64,000 nt of DNA, taken from the NCBI RefSeq assembly GCF_000959365.1, contig NZ_CP009556.1, positions 2,108,001 through 2,172,000 of the forward strand, read 5' to 3'. A model generated the notes under the pieces. It worked only from the letters and a program-made list of their open reading frames with translations. It had not been told where the DNA came from and made no database searches. Source of the DNA: Burkholderia oklahomensis C6786. Lineage in GTDB: Bacteria > Pseudomonadota > Gammaproteobacteria > Burkholderiales > Burkholderiaceae. The position numbers were made by a program, and so were the translations under genes. The first letter of the stretch is position 1. Each line of letters begins with the position of its first letter. Below, piece after piece: positions 1 to 9,793 of this stretch.

Positions 1-1089
1 GCGCGCTTCGTGATGGGGCTCGGCGTCGGCATCGATCTGCCCGTCGCGATGGCGTTCCTGTCCGAGTTCTCGAAGTTCAGCGGGCGCGGCAACAAGGCGT
101 CGCGGCTCGCCGCGTGGTGCCCGATGTGGTACGCGGCGTCGTCCGTGTGCTTCCTGATCGTGTTCGGACTGTACTTCCTGCTGCCCGCGGCGCACGCGGG
201 CTGGCTGTGGCGCGCGTCGCTGATCTTCGGCGCGGTGCCGGCGCTCGTCATCATCCTGGTGCGCAGCCGCTACATGAACGAGTCGCCGCTCTGGGCCGCG
301 AACCAGGGCAACCTGAACGACGCGGCGCGCATTCTGCGCGAATCGTACGGGATCCATGCACACGCGGCCGACGACGCTGCGCGCTCAACGCCAACGCCAA
401 CGACGGCTACGACGCAGCCGCCCGTCAGCTTCCGCGTGCTGTTCAAGCGGCCGTATCTGCAGCGCACGCTCGTCGCGAGCGCGATGAATCTGTGCATCCC
501 GTTCGAATACACGGCGATCGCGTTCTTCCTGCCGACGATCCTGTCGCAGTTCCTCGGCGCGGGCGTGTTCGAGACGATCGCCGCGACGCTTGCGCTCAAC
601 GTGCTGTTCGCGCTGACGGGCGGGCTGCTCGGGATGCGGCTCGCGTACCGCCTGCCGTCGCGACGCGTCGCGATCGCCGGTTTCGCGCTGCAGTTCGCCG
701 CGCTCGCCGCGCTTGCGCTGCTCGGTCATCCGCAGACCGCGCTCGGGATCGGCGTCGCGGTGCTGATGCTCGGGCTGTGGCTGTTCGCCGAGGGCTTCGG
801 TCCGGGCGCGCAGATGATGATCTATCCGGCGCTGTCGTATCCGACGTCGATTCGCGGCACGGGGCTCGGCTTCGGGCGCTCGCTGACCGGCATCGGCAGT
901 GCATTCGCGCTGTTCGTGCTGCCGATCCTGAACGCGCGCCTCGGCACCGGCATGTTCTGGATCGTGTCGATCGCGGCGTGCGTGCCGATCGCGTTTCTCG
1001 CGGCGATCCGCTACGAACCGACCGCGCGCGACGTCGACGCCGAAGAAAACGCCGATGACGGCCGTGCGCTCGCGCGCGAAGCGGCATAG
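1..1089 (+). CDS. MFS transporter, C-terminal part (cut by window start)
   Basis: Inner-membrane secondary transporter of the major facilitator superfamily. The reading frame is open to the first base, so the start lies upstream. About 360 residues are visible, against roughly 430-450 for the family, so some 80-100 N-terminal residues are missing. Several hydrophobic helices are separated by a charged central loop near visible residues 90-140, the usual six-plus-six layout. The loop after the fourth helix has a sugar/aromatic-acid transporter flavour (RYMNESPLW). The C-terminus is hydrophilic. The substrate cannot be read from sequence. The next gene on the same strand is a flavin enzyme 424 bases away, so co-transcription is uncertain. 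Confidence 0.85.
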   Translation, partial: ARFVMGLGVGIDLPVAMAFLSEFSKFSGRGNKASRLAAWCPMWYAASSVCFLIVFGLYFLLPAAHAGWLWRASLIFGAVPALVIILVRSRYMNESPLWAANQGNLNDAARILRESYGIHAHAADDAARSTPTPTTATTQPPVSFRVLFKRPYLQRTLVASAMNLCIPFEYTAIAFFLPTILSQFLGAGVFETIAATLALNVLFALTGGLLGMRLAYRLPSRRVAIAGFALQFAALAALALLGHPQTALGIGVAVLMLGLWLFAEGFGPGAQMMIYPALSYPTSIRGTGLGFGRSLTGIGSAFALFVLPILNARLGTGMFWIVSIAACVPIAFLAAIRYEPTARDVDAEENADDGRALAREAA

Positions 1090-1513
1090 GCGGAATTGCC
1101 GCGGCGGCACGGTTCGGCCGTTGGCGCGCGACGCGATGGCGCGGCGAGGCATCCGCCGTACGCGCGCCGAGGCGACGGCGGTCGCGCGTTGGCCGCGATG
1201 CCGTTGCGACGCGGCGCGATCCGACCCGGTTCGGCGATGCACGTCGCCACCGGCATTCCAGCGGCAATACGCGAACGGTTCACCGCATCGTGACGCGGCG
1301 AACGGCGCGCGATGCATCGGAGGCTGTTTGTCGACGCACGATGGCGTTCGGTCACGTCAGTCGAGCGCTCGCGCATCCGAACGCTCGAATGACCGAGCGC
1401 CGAGCAAGCTGCCTACGCCACTCGCCCCAAGCCGAGATTGCCGCGCGCGAGGCGCGCGCCGCGTTCGCTGCACCATCGATCCACCTTTCGTTCACTCACC
1501 ACAGGACACCGCC
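1090..1513. other. Intergenic spacer, no gene seen
   Basis: This 424-base GC-rich stretch lies between the transporter and the flavin enzyme. Open frames exist on both strands but have Arg/Ala-rich translations typical of chance frames in GC-rich DNA. I see no hairpin with a T-tract and no clear operator. It probably holds the promoter of the downstream gene. Confidence 0.5.
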
Positions 1514-2767
1514 ATGCCCCACGCTCTCCCCGATCAAACGATCTCGACCGGCGCAGATTACGCGCCGCTCGCGGCCCGCTTCCGGCCGATCTTCGCGCGC
1601 ATCGCCGAAGGCGCGATCGAGCGCGACCGCACGCGCACGCTGCCGCACGAGCCGATCCGCTGGCTGAAGGAAGCCGGATTCGGCGCGGTGCGCGTGCCCG
1701 TGCAAGCGGGCGGCGCGGGTGCGTCGATTCCGCAGCTCTTTCAACTGCTGATCGAGCTCGCGGCCGCCGATTCGAATCTGCCGCAGGCGCTGCGCGGCCA
1801 CTTCGCGTTCGTCGAAGACCGGCTGAATGCGCCGCCCGGCTCCGCACGGCAAGCGTGGTTCGACCGCTTCGCGAGCGGCCAGCTCGTCGGCAACGCTTGG
1901 ACCGAAATCGGCGACGTCGCGCTCGGCGAAGTCAAGACGAAAGTATCGAGGCGAGACGGCCGCTGGGTCGTGAACGGCGAAAAGTACTACAGCACCGGGA
2001 CGATCTTCGCGGACTGGATCGACGTCTACGCGCAGCGCGCCGACGACGGCAGCCCGGTGATCGCCGCGGTCGCCACGCATCAGGCGGGCGTGATCCGCGA
2101 CGACGACTGGGACGGCTTCGGCCAGGCGACGACGGGCAGCGGCACGACGCGCTTCGTCGACGCGCACGTCGACGAACAGCACGTCATCGATTTCGCGCAG
2201 CGCTTCAAGTATCAGACGGCGTTCTATCAGTTGTTCCACCTCGCGACGCTCGCCGGCATCGGACGCGCGGTCGAGCGCGACGCGAGCGCGCTCGTGCGCG
2301 ATCGAAAGCGGGTCTACAGCCACGGCAACGCGCCGCGTGTCAGCGAAGACGCACAGATCCTGCAGATCGTCGGCGAAATCTCGGCATGGGCGTATGCGGC
2401 CGAGGCGATCGCGCTGCGCGCCGCGCAGCCGTCGCAGCGCGCGTACGAGGCGCGCTTCGGCAAGGACACCGCCGCCGAGCACGACGCGAACGTCGCGGCC
2501 GAAATCGAATCGGCGCAGGGCCAGCTGGTCGTGTCGGAGCTCGTGCTGCGCGCGGCGACGCATCTGTTCGATGCGCTCGGCGCATCGGCGATCAGCACGA
2601 CGAAGGCGCTCGACCGTCACTGGCGCAACGCGCGCACGGTCGCGTCGCACAATCCGCTCGTCTACAAGGCGAGGATCGTCGGAGATCGGGCCGTCAACGG
2701 AACCGAGCCGCCGTATGTGTGGCAAATCGGCAGCGGGCCCGGCAAACAGGAAGAAAAGGCCGCGTGA
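1514..2767 (+). CDS. Acyl-CoA dehydrogenase-fold flavin monooxygenase (DszC/SfnC-like)
   Basis: A 417-residue protein with the acyl-CoA dehydrogenase fold: N-terminal helical domain (residues 1-130), middle beta domain with the FMN/FAD-contacting stretch around NAWTEIGD, and a C-terminal helical bundle. The overall pattern resembles DszC/SfnC flavin-dependent monooxygenases, which use reduced flavin from a separate reductase and act on organosulfur or similar compounds, rather than beta-oxidation dehydrogenases. The usual catalytic Glu region is not recognisable. The start is the ATG in GACACCGCCATG; in-frame sequence upstream has Arg/Ser-rich non-coding character. Substrate is unknown; sulfur scavenging is an inference from family resemblance. 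Confidence 0.8.
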   Translation: MPHALPDQTISTGADYAPLAARFRPIFARIAEGAIERDRTRTLPHEPIRWLKEAGFGAVRVPVQAGGAGASIPQLFQLLIELAAADSNLPQALRGHFAFVEDRLNAPPGSARQAWFDRFASGQLVGNAWTEIGDVALGEVKTKVSRRDGRWVVNGEKYYSTGTIFADWIDVYAQRADDGSPVIAAVATHQAGVIRDDDWDGFGQATTGSGTTRFVDAHVDEQHVIDFAQRFKYQTAFYQLFHLATLAGIGRAVERDASALVRDRKRVYSHGNAPRVSEDAQILQIVGEISAWAYAAEAIALRAAQPSQRAYEARFGKDTAAEHDANVAAEIESAQGQLVVSELVLRAATHLFDALGASAISTTKALDRHWRNARTVASHNPLVYKARIVGDRAVNGTEPPYVWQIGSGPGKQEEKAA

Positions 2768-2851
2768 GCCGCGCGGCAAATCGATGCGCCGCGCATGCCC
2801 GCCTGGCGCCCTGCGGCGTCGGCAGGCAGGCAAACCGCTAGCGCGGCGCCG

Positions 2852-3175
2852 TCACGTGTTGGAGCCGACGACGTTCAGGCCGCCCGCGCCGCTGAACGTC
2901 AGCGTGTTGTTGGTGTTCAGCACGTTGTCCCACGTGCTGCCGCGCGTCGTTACGATCTGCGAGCCGTTCGCAAACGCGCCGTTCGCCGACGACGAGATGA
3001 CGAGCGCATTCAGGTACGGATTCTGGTTGTTGCCGTATTCGACCGTCTGCTTTCCGTTGACTGCCAGCGAGACGGCGATCGTCGCGCCGGATTGGCTGGG
3101 ATCGGAGCCCTGGCGGGTCACCAGCTCGATGCTGAGCGGCAATCCACTTTGATTGACGAGATTCTTGTAAGCCAT
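2852..3175 (-). CDS. Small conserved hypothetical protein
   Basis: A 107-residue soluble protein with no signal peptide, rich in Asn, Ser, Thr and Gly, with alternating hydrophobic residues suggesting a compact beta structure. The start is the ATG followed by AYKNLVNQSG because a good ribosome site (GGGAG) lies about 8 bases upstream; the longer in-frame version begins with Arg/Pro-rich sequence. I do not recognise a characterised family. Base composition is lower in GC than its neighbours and codon use is more mixed, which may mean a transferred or highly expressed gene. Confidence 0.7.
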   Translation of the reverse strand: MAYKNLVNQSGLPLSIELVTRQGSDPSQSGATIAVSLAVNGKQTVEYGNNQNPYLNALVISSSANGAFANGSQIVTTRGSTWDNVLNTNNTLTFSGAGGLNVVGSNT

Positions 3176-3483
3176 GTCGCATCTCCCAGGCGGACCGGGT
3201 AGCGGCGGCTGGCGGCGCCGGCCCGCCGGAGCGCGCCCCGCCAACCCGTGAAGCCAGTTCCAATACTAGGTCATCGTCCGCGACGCGAACCTAGCATTTT
3301 TGGTAGGTATCCGATCGAATCGCGCGCGGCGCGCGGCGTCGCAACGTGCGCCCATCGGCAACGCGCGAACGCGGCATGTTGATCCGGATGACGAATACTC
3401 GCGTCGTCGAATGCGAGGCAGACGATGAGGCCGCACGGCGCCGCTCGGCGCGATCGACCCTCCGATGATGCGCGCCGACGCGG
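3176..3483. other. Intergenic spacer, no gene seen
   Basis: About 308 bases separate the start of the small unknown gene from the end of the methyltransferase gene, both on the minus strand. Candidate frames have low-complexity Arg-rich translations. I see no terminator or operator that I can defend. Confidence 0.4.
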
Positions 3484-4209
3484 TCAGAAGAGGCCCGGAA
3501 GCACCCGATAGCGAACCGATCGCTTGTAGGCGCGGTACGCGACGTCCTCGGACAGGATCCTTTCCTCGCGATGGATCCGGCCGACTTGCAGCCCGATCTG
3601 CAGCGCGACCGCGAGCAGGTTGCGCGTGCTGAAGTTCGTCAGCAGGAAGCCCGTATCGATGATCAGATAGCCGAGATACATCGGATGCCGGACGAACCGG
3701 TACGCGCCGCGCGACACGACGCCGCGGTTGGCCGGCAGGATGCCGAACGATTTCCTGAGCGACAGCTTCGCGAAAAGCTGCCAGAACAGCCCGAACAACT
3801 GGATCGCCGCGCCGACCGTCTCGGGAATCACCTGGCGGCTCGCGGTGAGCTGGAAGACGAGGTAGTAGAAGGTGCCGCCTAGCGAGAAGAGCAACGCAAC
3901 CGGGCTCCAGTCGCGTTTTTTCGGCGGCTCGGCGAACAGCGACAGACCAACCGTCAAGGTCATCGAGACCGCGAGCAGGATCAGCGTGATCCGCGACGGA
4001 TCGAGCCGCCACTGCGTATACGCCGCATACGCGAAAACCCCTAGCGCGAGCGCCGCGACGACGCGCACGAACACTTCGATCAGGATGCCGACGAAGCTCT
4101 CGGCGTCGTGCGCGGCGCACGGACGGCCGCCAGACGCTGGCAACGCACTCGCCGCGCCGTGTCTTCTCGCGGCCATCGGCGGTCGGATATCGTGATCCAT
4201 CGCGAACAC
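3484..4209 (-). CDS. Isoprenylcysteine/phospholipid methyltransferase-family membrane protein
   Basis: A 241-residue integral membrane protein. About five hydrophobic helices begin near residue 43. Toward the C-terminus lies the diagnostic RHPMYLGYL motif followed by a conserved acidic/tyrosine segment (EERILSEDVAYRAY), the S-adenosylmethionine-binding signature of the ICMT/PEMT family. Bacterial members methylate unknown small or lipid substrates; prenyl-cysteine methylation is not expected here. A second ATG three codons in (MDHDIRP) is an alternative start. The gene stands alone, and a long AT-richer spacer lies upstream. Confidence 0.8.
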   Translation of the reverse strand: MFAMDHDIRPPMAARRHGAASALPASGGRPCAAHDAESFVGILIEVFVRVVAALALGVFAYAAYTQWRLDPSRITLILLAVSMTLTVGLSLFAEPPKKRDWSPVALLFSLGGTFYYLVFQLTASRQVIPETVGAAIQLFGLFWQLFAKLSLRKSFGILPANRGVVSRGAYRFVRHPMYLGYLIIDTGFLLTNFSTRNLLAVALQIGLQVGRIHREERILSEDVAYRAYKRSVRYRVLPGLF

Positions 4210-4811
4210 CCCCCGTTCGTCTCATGCTTGTTTTCTGCCGATCGAGCTTATCACGGCGCCGCCGCGCGCCGGCACGTCGAATCTAAAAATTAGGTTAAGT
4301 CATCTGATAAAAAAATGACGGTTTTCCCGATTCGGTCAAATGCAATCGTTTGCGAAAATAGTTTGTGATAAAACGGATCGCACAATTTTCGTTTGGAATA
4401 ACACGGCTTCTGCATCGCTCATTCGGGTTTTCCAGCGGATCCGGCGTGCGCTCGCGCCGCGCTAAAAATACGCCAGAGCGGTTTTTCATTCGTCGGGACG
4501 TTCTGCTCGCCACGGTATTTACCCGCTCTTTCCTGCGCGCCGATCATTGGCTCGACGAAACGATCGCCAATCGATTTAGCGTCGTTCTCGATGCCACTTT
4601 TCATTAGCCTGACAAAATCGATATATCGATCACGGGTTAACGCCGATCGCCGAATTCAATGGCGTCGCCGCGCGCAGACCGCCTCCGATTCCGGCATCGC
4701 ATCTTTGCTTGTGCGGCCCGCGCATTTGCCGGAATCCCATAACCAAAGCACGAATCCATCGTTCCCTTTGCCGGCGCGCTTGCACAGAATCGTTCGTTCG
4801 TCTCAACGCCC
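4210..4811. promoter_or_regulatory. AT-richer divergent spacer with a 14-bp palindrome
   Basis: This 600-base spacer lies between the divergent methyltransferase gene and sugar ABC operon and is clearly less GC-rich than its surroundings, especially 4280-4640. A perfect palindrome, ATCGATATATCGAT, occupies 4617-4630, about 180 bases before the operon's first gene, and could bind a sugar-responsive repressor. Small open frames on both strands lack ribosome sites and convincing codon use, so I do not call genes here. Confidence 0.4.
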
Positions 4812-5867
4812 ATGCCCGAACGCCCACGAACCATGTCACGTCCGCTCCCGCCGCTCGCTCGCCTGCTGTCCACGCTGTTCGCCGCCGCGCTCGCGGCCGG
4901 CGTCGCCGCCGCATCCGCCCACGCCGCCCCGCCCGAGCAGCCGGATCGCGCGCCGCTGTCGCTCGCCGGCAAGCGGATCGGCATCACGGTCGCCGGCACC
5001 GATCATTACTGGGATCTGCAGGCGTACCAGGGCGCCGTCGACGAAGTGAAGCGTCTCGGCGGCACGCCGATCGCGCTCGACGCGGGCCGCAACGACAGCC
5101 GCCAGATCGCGCAGATCCAGACGTTGATCGCGCAAAAGCCGGACGCGATCATCGAGCAGCTCGGCACCGCGTCCGTGCTCGAGCCGTGGTTAAGGAAGAT
5201 CCGGCAGGCGGGCATCCCGCTCTTCACGATCGACACCGCGTCGCCGTCGAGCCTGAACGTCGTCACGTCCGACAACTTCCTGATCGGCTCGCAGCTCGCG
5301 CTCAAGCTCGTCAACGACATTCGCGGCGAAGGCAACATCCTCGTCTTCAACGGCTTTTACGGCGTGCCGGTGTGCGCGATCCGCTACGACCAGTTGAAGG
5401 CCGTGCTGAAGTGGTATCCGAAGGTGAAGATCATCGAGCCCGAGCTGCGCGACGTGATCCCGAACACCGCGCAGAACGCGTACGCGCAGATCAGCCAGCT
5501 ATTGCAGAAATATCCGAAGGGATCGATCTCGGCGATCTGGGCCGCGTGGGACATCCCGCAGGTCGGCGCGACGCAGGCGGTCGACGCGGCCGGCCGCGCC
5601 GAAATACGCACGTACGCGGTCGACGGCAGCCCCGAGGCGGTCGCGCTCGTCAGGAATCCGAAGTCGAGCGCGGCGGCCGTCGTCGCGCAGCAGCCGGCGC
5701 TGATCGGCCGGACCGCGGTGCGCAACGTCGCGCGCTATCTGGCGGGCGACCGGTCGCTGCCCGCTTACACGTTCGTGCCGTCGGTGCTCGTCACGAAGGA
5801 CAACGCGGGCGTCGCGCAGCGTACGCCCGGACAGGCGTCCGCCGACGCCGAGGCCGCGCGGCGATGA
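4812..5867 (+). CDS. Sugar ABC transporter periplasmic binding protein (CUT2 type)
   Basis: A 351-residue periplasmic binding protein of the ribose/xylose-binding (peripBP_4) type. An N-terminal signal peptide spans roughly residues 8-39, ending in an AHA-type cleavage site. The mature protein starts its first Rossmann lobe with KRIGITVAGTDHYW, and the IIEQLGT and AVDGSPEAV stretches are typical of the family. It should capture a sugar and deliver it to the two permeases encoded downstream. A second ATG (MSRP, 4833) is an alternative start that still includes the signal peptide. Its stop overlaps the ATPase start (ATGA), indicating translational coupling. The sugar is unknown. Confidence 0.87.
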   Translation: MPERPRTMSRPLPPLARLLSTLFAAALAAGVAAASAHAAPPEQPDRAPLSLAGKRIGITVAGTDHYWDLQAYQGAVDEVKRLGGTPIALDAGRNDSRQIAQIQTLIAQKPDAIIEQLGTASVLEPWLRKIRQAGIPLFTIDTASPSSLNVVTSDNFLIGSQLALKLVNDIRGEGNILVFNGFYGVPVCAIRYDQLKAVLKWYPKVKIIEPELRDVIPNTAQNAYAQISQLLQKYPKGSISAIWAAWDIPQVGATQAVDAAGRAEIRTYAVDGSPEAVALVRNPKSSAAAVVAQQPALIGRTAVRNVARYLAGDRSLPAYTFVPSVLVTKDNAGVAQRTPGQASADAEAARR

Positions 5868-7543
5868 CGGCGGCTCATGCGGCATCCGTCACGCCCGGCG
5901 TCGACGCGCCGCTCGCGCTCGACGTGCGGCGCGTCGTCAAGCGCTTCAACGGTGTCGCGGCGCTGCGCGGCGCGTCGCTCGCGGTGCCGCGCGGCACCGT
6001 GCACGGGCTGATCGGCCAGAACGGCGCCGGCAAGTCGACGCTCATCAAGCTCCTCGCGGGCCTCCACGCGCCGGACGAAGGCGAGATCGTGGTCGGCGGC
6101 GCGCCGCTCGCGGCGGGCGGCGCACGCGCAGGCTCCGCGCGCAAGCGGGCGGCCCGGATCGGCTTCATCCACCAGGAACGGCTGCTGCCCGCGACGTTCA
6201 CGGTCGCCGAGGCGCTGTTCTTCCCGCAGCCGCCGACGCTCGGCGGCGCATCGCGGCTCGGCCGCCTGCTGCCGCTCGACGTCGGGCGGATGCGGCGCGA
6301 CTGCCGCGCGGTGCTGCACGAGCAATTCGGCGTCGATCTGCCGCCCGATCGGCTGATCGGCGAGCTCTCCGTCGCCGAGCAGCAGATCGTGCAGATCACG
6401 AGCGCGCTGATCCGGCACAGCGAGATCCTCGTATTCGACGAGCCGACCGCGGCGCTCGTGTCGAGCGAGGTCGACCGGCTGCTGCAAACGATCGAGCGGC
6501 TGCGCGCCGACGGCAACACGATCCTCTACGTATCGCATTACCTGGACGAGATCGCGCGCGTGTGCGATCGCGTGACCGTGCTGCGCGACGGCGTCGACGT
6601 CGCGCATCTCGACGCGCGCGCCGCGTCGCGCGACATGCTCGTCGCCGCGATGATCGGCGCGCCGCACGCGAACGCCGCACTGCGCAGCGGGCCCGCCGCG
6701 CCGCGCACGCCGGGCGAGGTCGCGCTCGACGCCCGCGAGCTCGCGCTGCCCGGCCGCTTCGGGCCGCTGTCGCTGTCGGTGCGGCGCGGCGAAGTCGTCG
6801 GGCTGACGGGCGTGCTCGGCTCCGGCGGCAAGGACGTGATCCGCGCCCTCTTCGGCCTCGCGCGCGGCACGCGCGGCGACATTTCGATCGACGGCCGCGC
6901 CGTGCGCGTGCGCCGGCCGCGCGATGCGGTCGCGCACGGCATCGCGCTCGTGCCGGAAAACCGCTTGGCGCATGGCGTCGCGGGCGCGCTGTCGGTGCGC
7001 GGGAACATCGTGCTCGCGAGCCTCGCGCGCGTGTCGCGCTTCGGCTTCGTGCGCGGCCGCCGCGAAACGGCCGCCGCCGACGCGCTGATTCGCCGGCTCG
7101 ACATCCGCCCCGCGCGCGCGGACTGGCCCGTGCGCTTCCTGTCGGGCGGCAACCAGCAGAAAGTCGCGCTCGCGAAGTGGCTCGGGCGCGCGTCGACGGT
7201 CTATCTGCTCGACGAGCCGACGGCCGGCGTCGACGTCGGCGCGAAGGCGCAGATCTACCGGCTGATCGACGAACTGGCCCGCTCGGGCGCCGCCGTGCTG
7301 CTGTTCACGAGCGACCTGACCGAGCTGCTCGACGTGACCGACCGCGTGTACGTGATGGCGCGCGGCGAGATCGTCGCGGCGCGCGCGTCCGCGCGAACGA
7401 CGACGCAGGACGTGCTCGCATGGGCGACGCTCGCGCGCGGACCGCAGCGCGACGATGCGGGCGCCGGCGCGCACGCCGCGGCGAATCCGGTGGAGGCTTC
7501 GCACGATACGAACGCGGCGCCGCCCGCCGCGGAGGCCGTCTGA
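5864..7543 (+). CDS. Sugar ABC transporter ATP-binding protein (duplicated domains, CUT2)
   Basis: A 559-residue ATPase with two nucleotide-binding domains, as in RbsA/XylG. The first has an intact Walker A (GQNGAGKST) and Walker B (ILVFDEPTAAL). The second has the degenerate Walker A seen in CUT2 proteins (GVLGSGGKD) but retains a signature (LSGGNQQK) and Walker B (YLLDEPTAGVD). It energises uptake of the sugar bound by the upstream protein. It overlaps both neighbours by a few bases, so the four genes are one operon. Confidence 0.9.
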   Translation: MTAAHAASVTPGVDAPLALDVRRVVKRFNGVAALRGASLAVPRGTVHGLIGQNGAGKSTLIKLLAGLHAPDEGEIVVGGAPLAAGGARAGSARKRAARIGFIHQERLLPATFTVAEALFFPQPPTLGGASRLGRLLPLDVGRMRRDCRAVLHEQFGVDLPPDRLIGELSVAEQQIVQITSALIRHSEILVFDEPTAALVSSEVDRLLQTIERLRADGNTILYVSHYLDEIARVCDRVTVLRDGVDVAHLDARAASRDMLVAAMIGAPHANAALRSGPAAPRTPGEVALDARELALPGRFGPLSLSVRRGEVVGLTGVLGSGGKDVIRALFGLARGTRGDISIDGRAVRVRRPRDAVAHGIALVPENRLAHGVAGALSVRGNIVLASLARVSRFGFVRGRRETAAADALIRRLDIRPARADWPVRFLSGGNQQKVALAKWLGRASTVYLLDEPTAGVDVGAKAQIYRLIDELARSGAAVLLFTSDLTELLDVTDRVYVMARGEIVAARASARTTTQDVLAWATLARGPQRDDAGAGAHAAANPVEASHDTNAAPPAAEAV

Positions 7544-8637
7544 TGTCTTTGTCAGCCGGAAAGGGCGGCATGCGCGGCCGCGCATTCGATCTCGGCCGCG
7601 CGGACGCGGCCACGTCGGCTACAACGAGCCCGCCGGCCGCGTCACGCGCGGACGCGCGCCATCGCGCAATCGACCGCCGCTTCCTCGTGCGCGGCGGCGC
7701 ATGGCTTGCGCTCGCGCTCGTGATCGCGGGCTTTTCCGTCAGCTCGCCGCTGTTCCTGACGTTCGCGAACCTCGGCAACGTGCTGCAGCAAAGCGCCGTC
7801 ACCGGCCTGCTCGCGTTCGGGCTGACGATCGTGATGATCGGCGGCGGCGCCGACGCGATCAAAGGCGGGCTCGATCTGTCGGTCGCGGCGAATCTCGGCC
7901 TGTGCGCGGCCGTATTCGCGGTCGTCACGCGTGACGGACAGGGCGACGCGATCGCGTTCGCCGCGACCTGCGCGGCCGGCGTCGCGGTCGGCGCGCTCAA
8001 CGCATGGGCGGTCGCGTGGCTGCGAATCCTGCCGCTCCTCGCGACGCTGACGACGATGAACATCTGCGCGGGCCTCGAGCTCGTGCTGACCGGAAACACG
8101 CCCGTGCCGTCCGCGAGCCCGCTCGTCGGCGCGCTCGTGGGCGCCGGCCCGTTCGGCGCGCCGTGGCTCGCATACGCGCTCGTGAGCGTCGCGGCCGCGC
8201 TCGGCGTGCTCGTCCACCGGACCGGCTACGGGCTGCGGCTGCACGCGGTCGGCGCGCATCGCGCGGCCGCGCTCGCCGCGGGCGTCGACGCGCGCCACTA
8301 CGTCGCGTCGAGCTATCTCGCATGCGGCCTCGCCGCCGCGCTCGCGGCGCTCGCATCGTCGGCGCTCCTGAGCGGCAGCGCGCCCGGCGCGGGCGACAAC
8401 CTGCTGCCCGTCGTCGCGGCGGTGCTGCTCGGCGTCGTGTTCTCGCGGCGGCTCGTGCCGACGATTCCCGGCACGCTCGTCGCCGTGCTGTTCGTCGGCA
8501 TGCTCGCGAACGGTTTTCAGTTGAACAACGTGTCGAGCTATTGGGTGAGCGGCGTCGAGGGCGCGCTGATCCTGTTCGTCGTCGCAGCCGTCGCGCTGCT
8601 GCGACGCCGCCAGTCGGAGGGGTCGTTCGATGCATGA
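7543..8637 (+). CDS. Sugar ABC transporter permease 1 (CUT2)
   Basis: A 364-residue integral membrane permease of the RbsC/BPD_transp_2 family. A hydrophilic N-terminal tail of about 55 residues precedes eight or more hydrophobic helices; the segment IKGGLDLSVAANLG matches the conserved family motif in the first third. The ATG sits inside the ATPase stop (TGATG), and the gene overlaps the next permease by 8 bases. Together the two permeases probably form a heteromeric channel. Confidence 0.88.
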   Translation: MSLSAGKGGMRGRAFDLGRADAATSATTSPPAASRADARHRAIDRRFLVRGGAWLALALVIAGFSVSSPLFLTFANLGNVLQQSAVTGLLAFGLTIVMIGGGADAIKGGLDLSVAANLGLCAAVFAVVTRDGQGDAIAFAATCAAGVAVGALNAWAVAWLRILPLLATLTTMNICAGLELVLTGNTPVPSASPLVGALVGAGPFGAPWLAYALVSVAAALGVLVHRTGYGLRLHAVGAHRAAALAAGVDARHYVASSYLACGLAAALAALASSALLSGSAPGAGDNLLPVVAAVLLGVVFSRRLVPTIPGTLVAVLFVGMLANGFQLNNVSSYWVSGVEGALILFVVAAVALLRRRQSEGSFDA

Positions 8638-9601
8638 CGCATTCGACCGCCTGCGGCGCTTCGCCGCCGTCGGCGCGCTCATCGCCGTGCTCGCATTCTT
8701 CTCGGTCGAAGCGCCGGGCTTCGCGACGCTCGCGAACGTCGAGCATGTGCTCGTCAACACCTTCGCGCTGCTCGCGATCGCCGCGCTCGGGATGACGCTC
8801 GCGCTGTCGATCGGCGCGATCGACCTGTCGCTCGGCACCGCGATCGACGTCGCGAGCCTCGCGTTCGTCGCGGCGCTCGCGCATCGCGCGGGTTTCGCCC
8901 CCGCCGCGCTCGCGGGACTCGGCGCGGCGCTCGCGGTGGGTGCGGGCAATGCGCTCCTCGTCACGCGGCTCGGGATCGCGCCGTTTCTCGCGACGCTCGG
9001 CACGCTGTTCATCGGCCAGACGATCCAGCAGCTCGCGACCGACGGCGGGCAGCCGATCTATCTGCTGAGCGCCGCGCCGCCGCCCGCGTTCGATGCGCTC
9101 GCACACGGCGCGTTCGTCAACGTCGCGCTGCCGCTGTGGATCGTCGCGGCGCTCGCGATCGCGCTGCATCTCGCGCTCGAGCACTCGACGCTCGGCCGGC
9201 AGGCGCGCGCGCTCGGCGCGCAGCCGGGCGTCGCGCGCTACTCGGGGCTGCGCGTCGGCGCGCTCGCGGCGGGCGCGTTCGTCGCGAGCGCGCTGATCTA
9301 CGGCGTCGCGGGGCTCGTGCTGTCGTCGACGGTCAAGTCGTACGCGCCGCAAGCGGGCAACGCGTATCTGCTGAACGCGATCGGCGCGACGTTCATCGGC
9401 GCGACGCTGTCCGCGACGCGCCGGCCGAACGTCGCGGGCACGCTGATCGGCGTGCTGCTCGTCAGCTTCGTCGCGAACGGGCTGCTGCTGATCGGCTGGA
9501 ACTTCTACTGGCAGCAAGTGGCGAGCGGCGCGCTCGTGTTCGCGGTGCTCGTGCTCGGCTCGGGGGTCGGGCGCGGCGGGCTCGCGCGGGAAGCCGGCTA
9601 G
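8630..9601 (+). CDS. Sugar ABC transporter permease 2 (CUT2)
   Basis: A 323-residue membrane permease, paralogous to the preceding one. It has the family motif IGAIDLSLGTAIDVA, a GTLFIGQTI helix and about nine hydrophobic segments. It closes the four-gene operon (binding protein, ATPase, two permeases). Two different permeases in one CUT2 system are less common than a single homodimeric one. The stop is followed by a spacer with a long 9-bp tandem repeat. Confidence 0.88.
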   Translation: MHDAFDRLRRFAAVGALIAVLAFFSVEAPGFATLANVEHVLVNTFALLAIAALGMTLALSIGAIDLSLGTAIDVASLAFVAALAHRAGFAPAALAGLGAALAVGAGNALLVTRLGIAPFLATLGTLFIGQTIQQLATDGGQPIYLLSAAPPPAFDALAHGAFVNVALPLWIVAALAIALHLALEHSTLGRQARALGAQPGVARYSGLRVGALAAGAFVASALIYGVAGLVLSSTVKSYAPQAGNAYLLNAIGATFIGATLSATRRPNVAGTLIGVLLVSFVANGLLLIGWNFYWQQVASGALVFAVLVLGSGVGRGGLAREAG

Positions 9602-9793
9602 GCGGGCGACTGCGAGCCGGACGCCGTGTTCGATGCGTTGTTTCGCGCGAGCCCGGAGGCCCGGCCCGTGTCCGTCCTTGCGCCTTCGCGGCCCGCTCGC
9701 CCCTCCGCTTCGTCCGGCCGATCGGGCGTCGACGGCCCGGCGATCTCGCGATCGATGCGACGCAGATCGCGGCCTCGGCTTTCACCGATCGCC

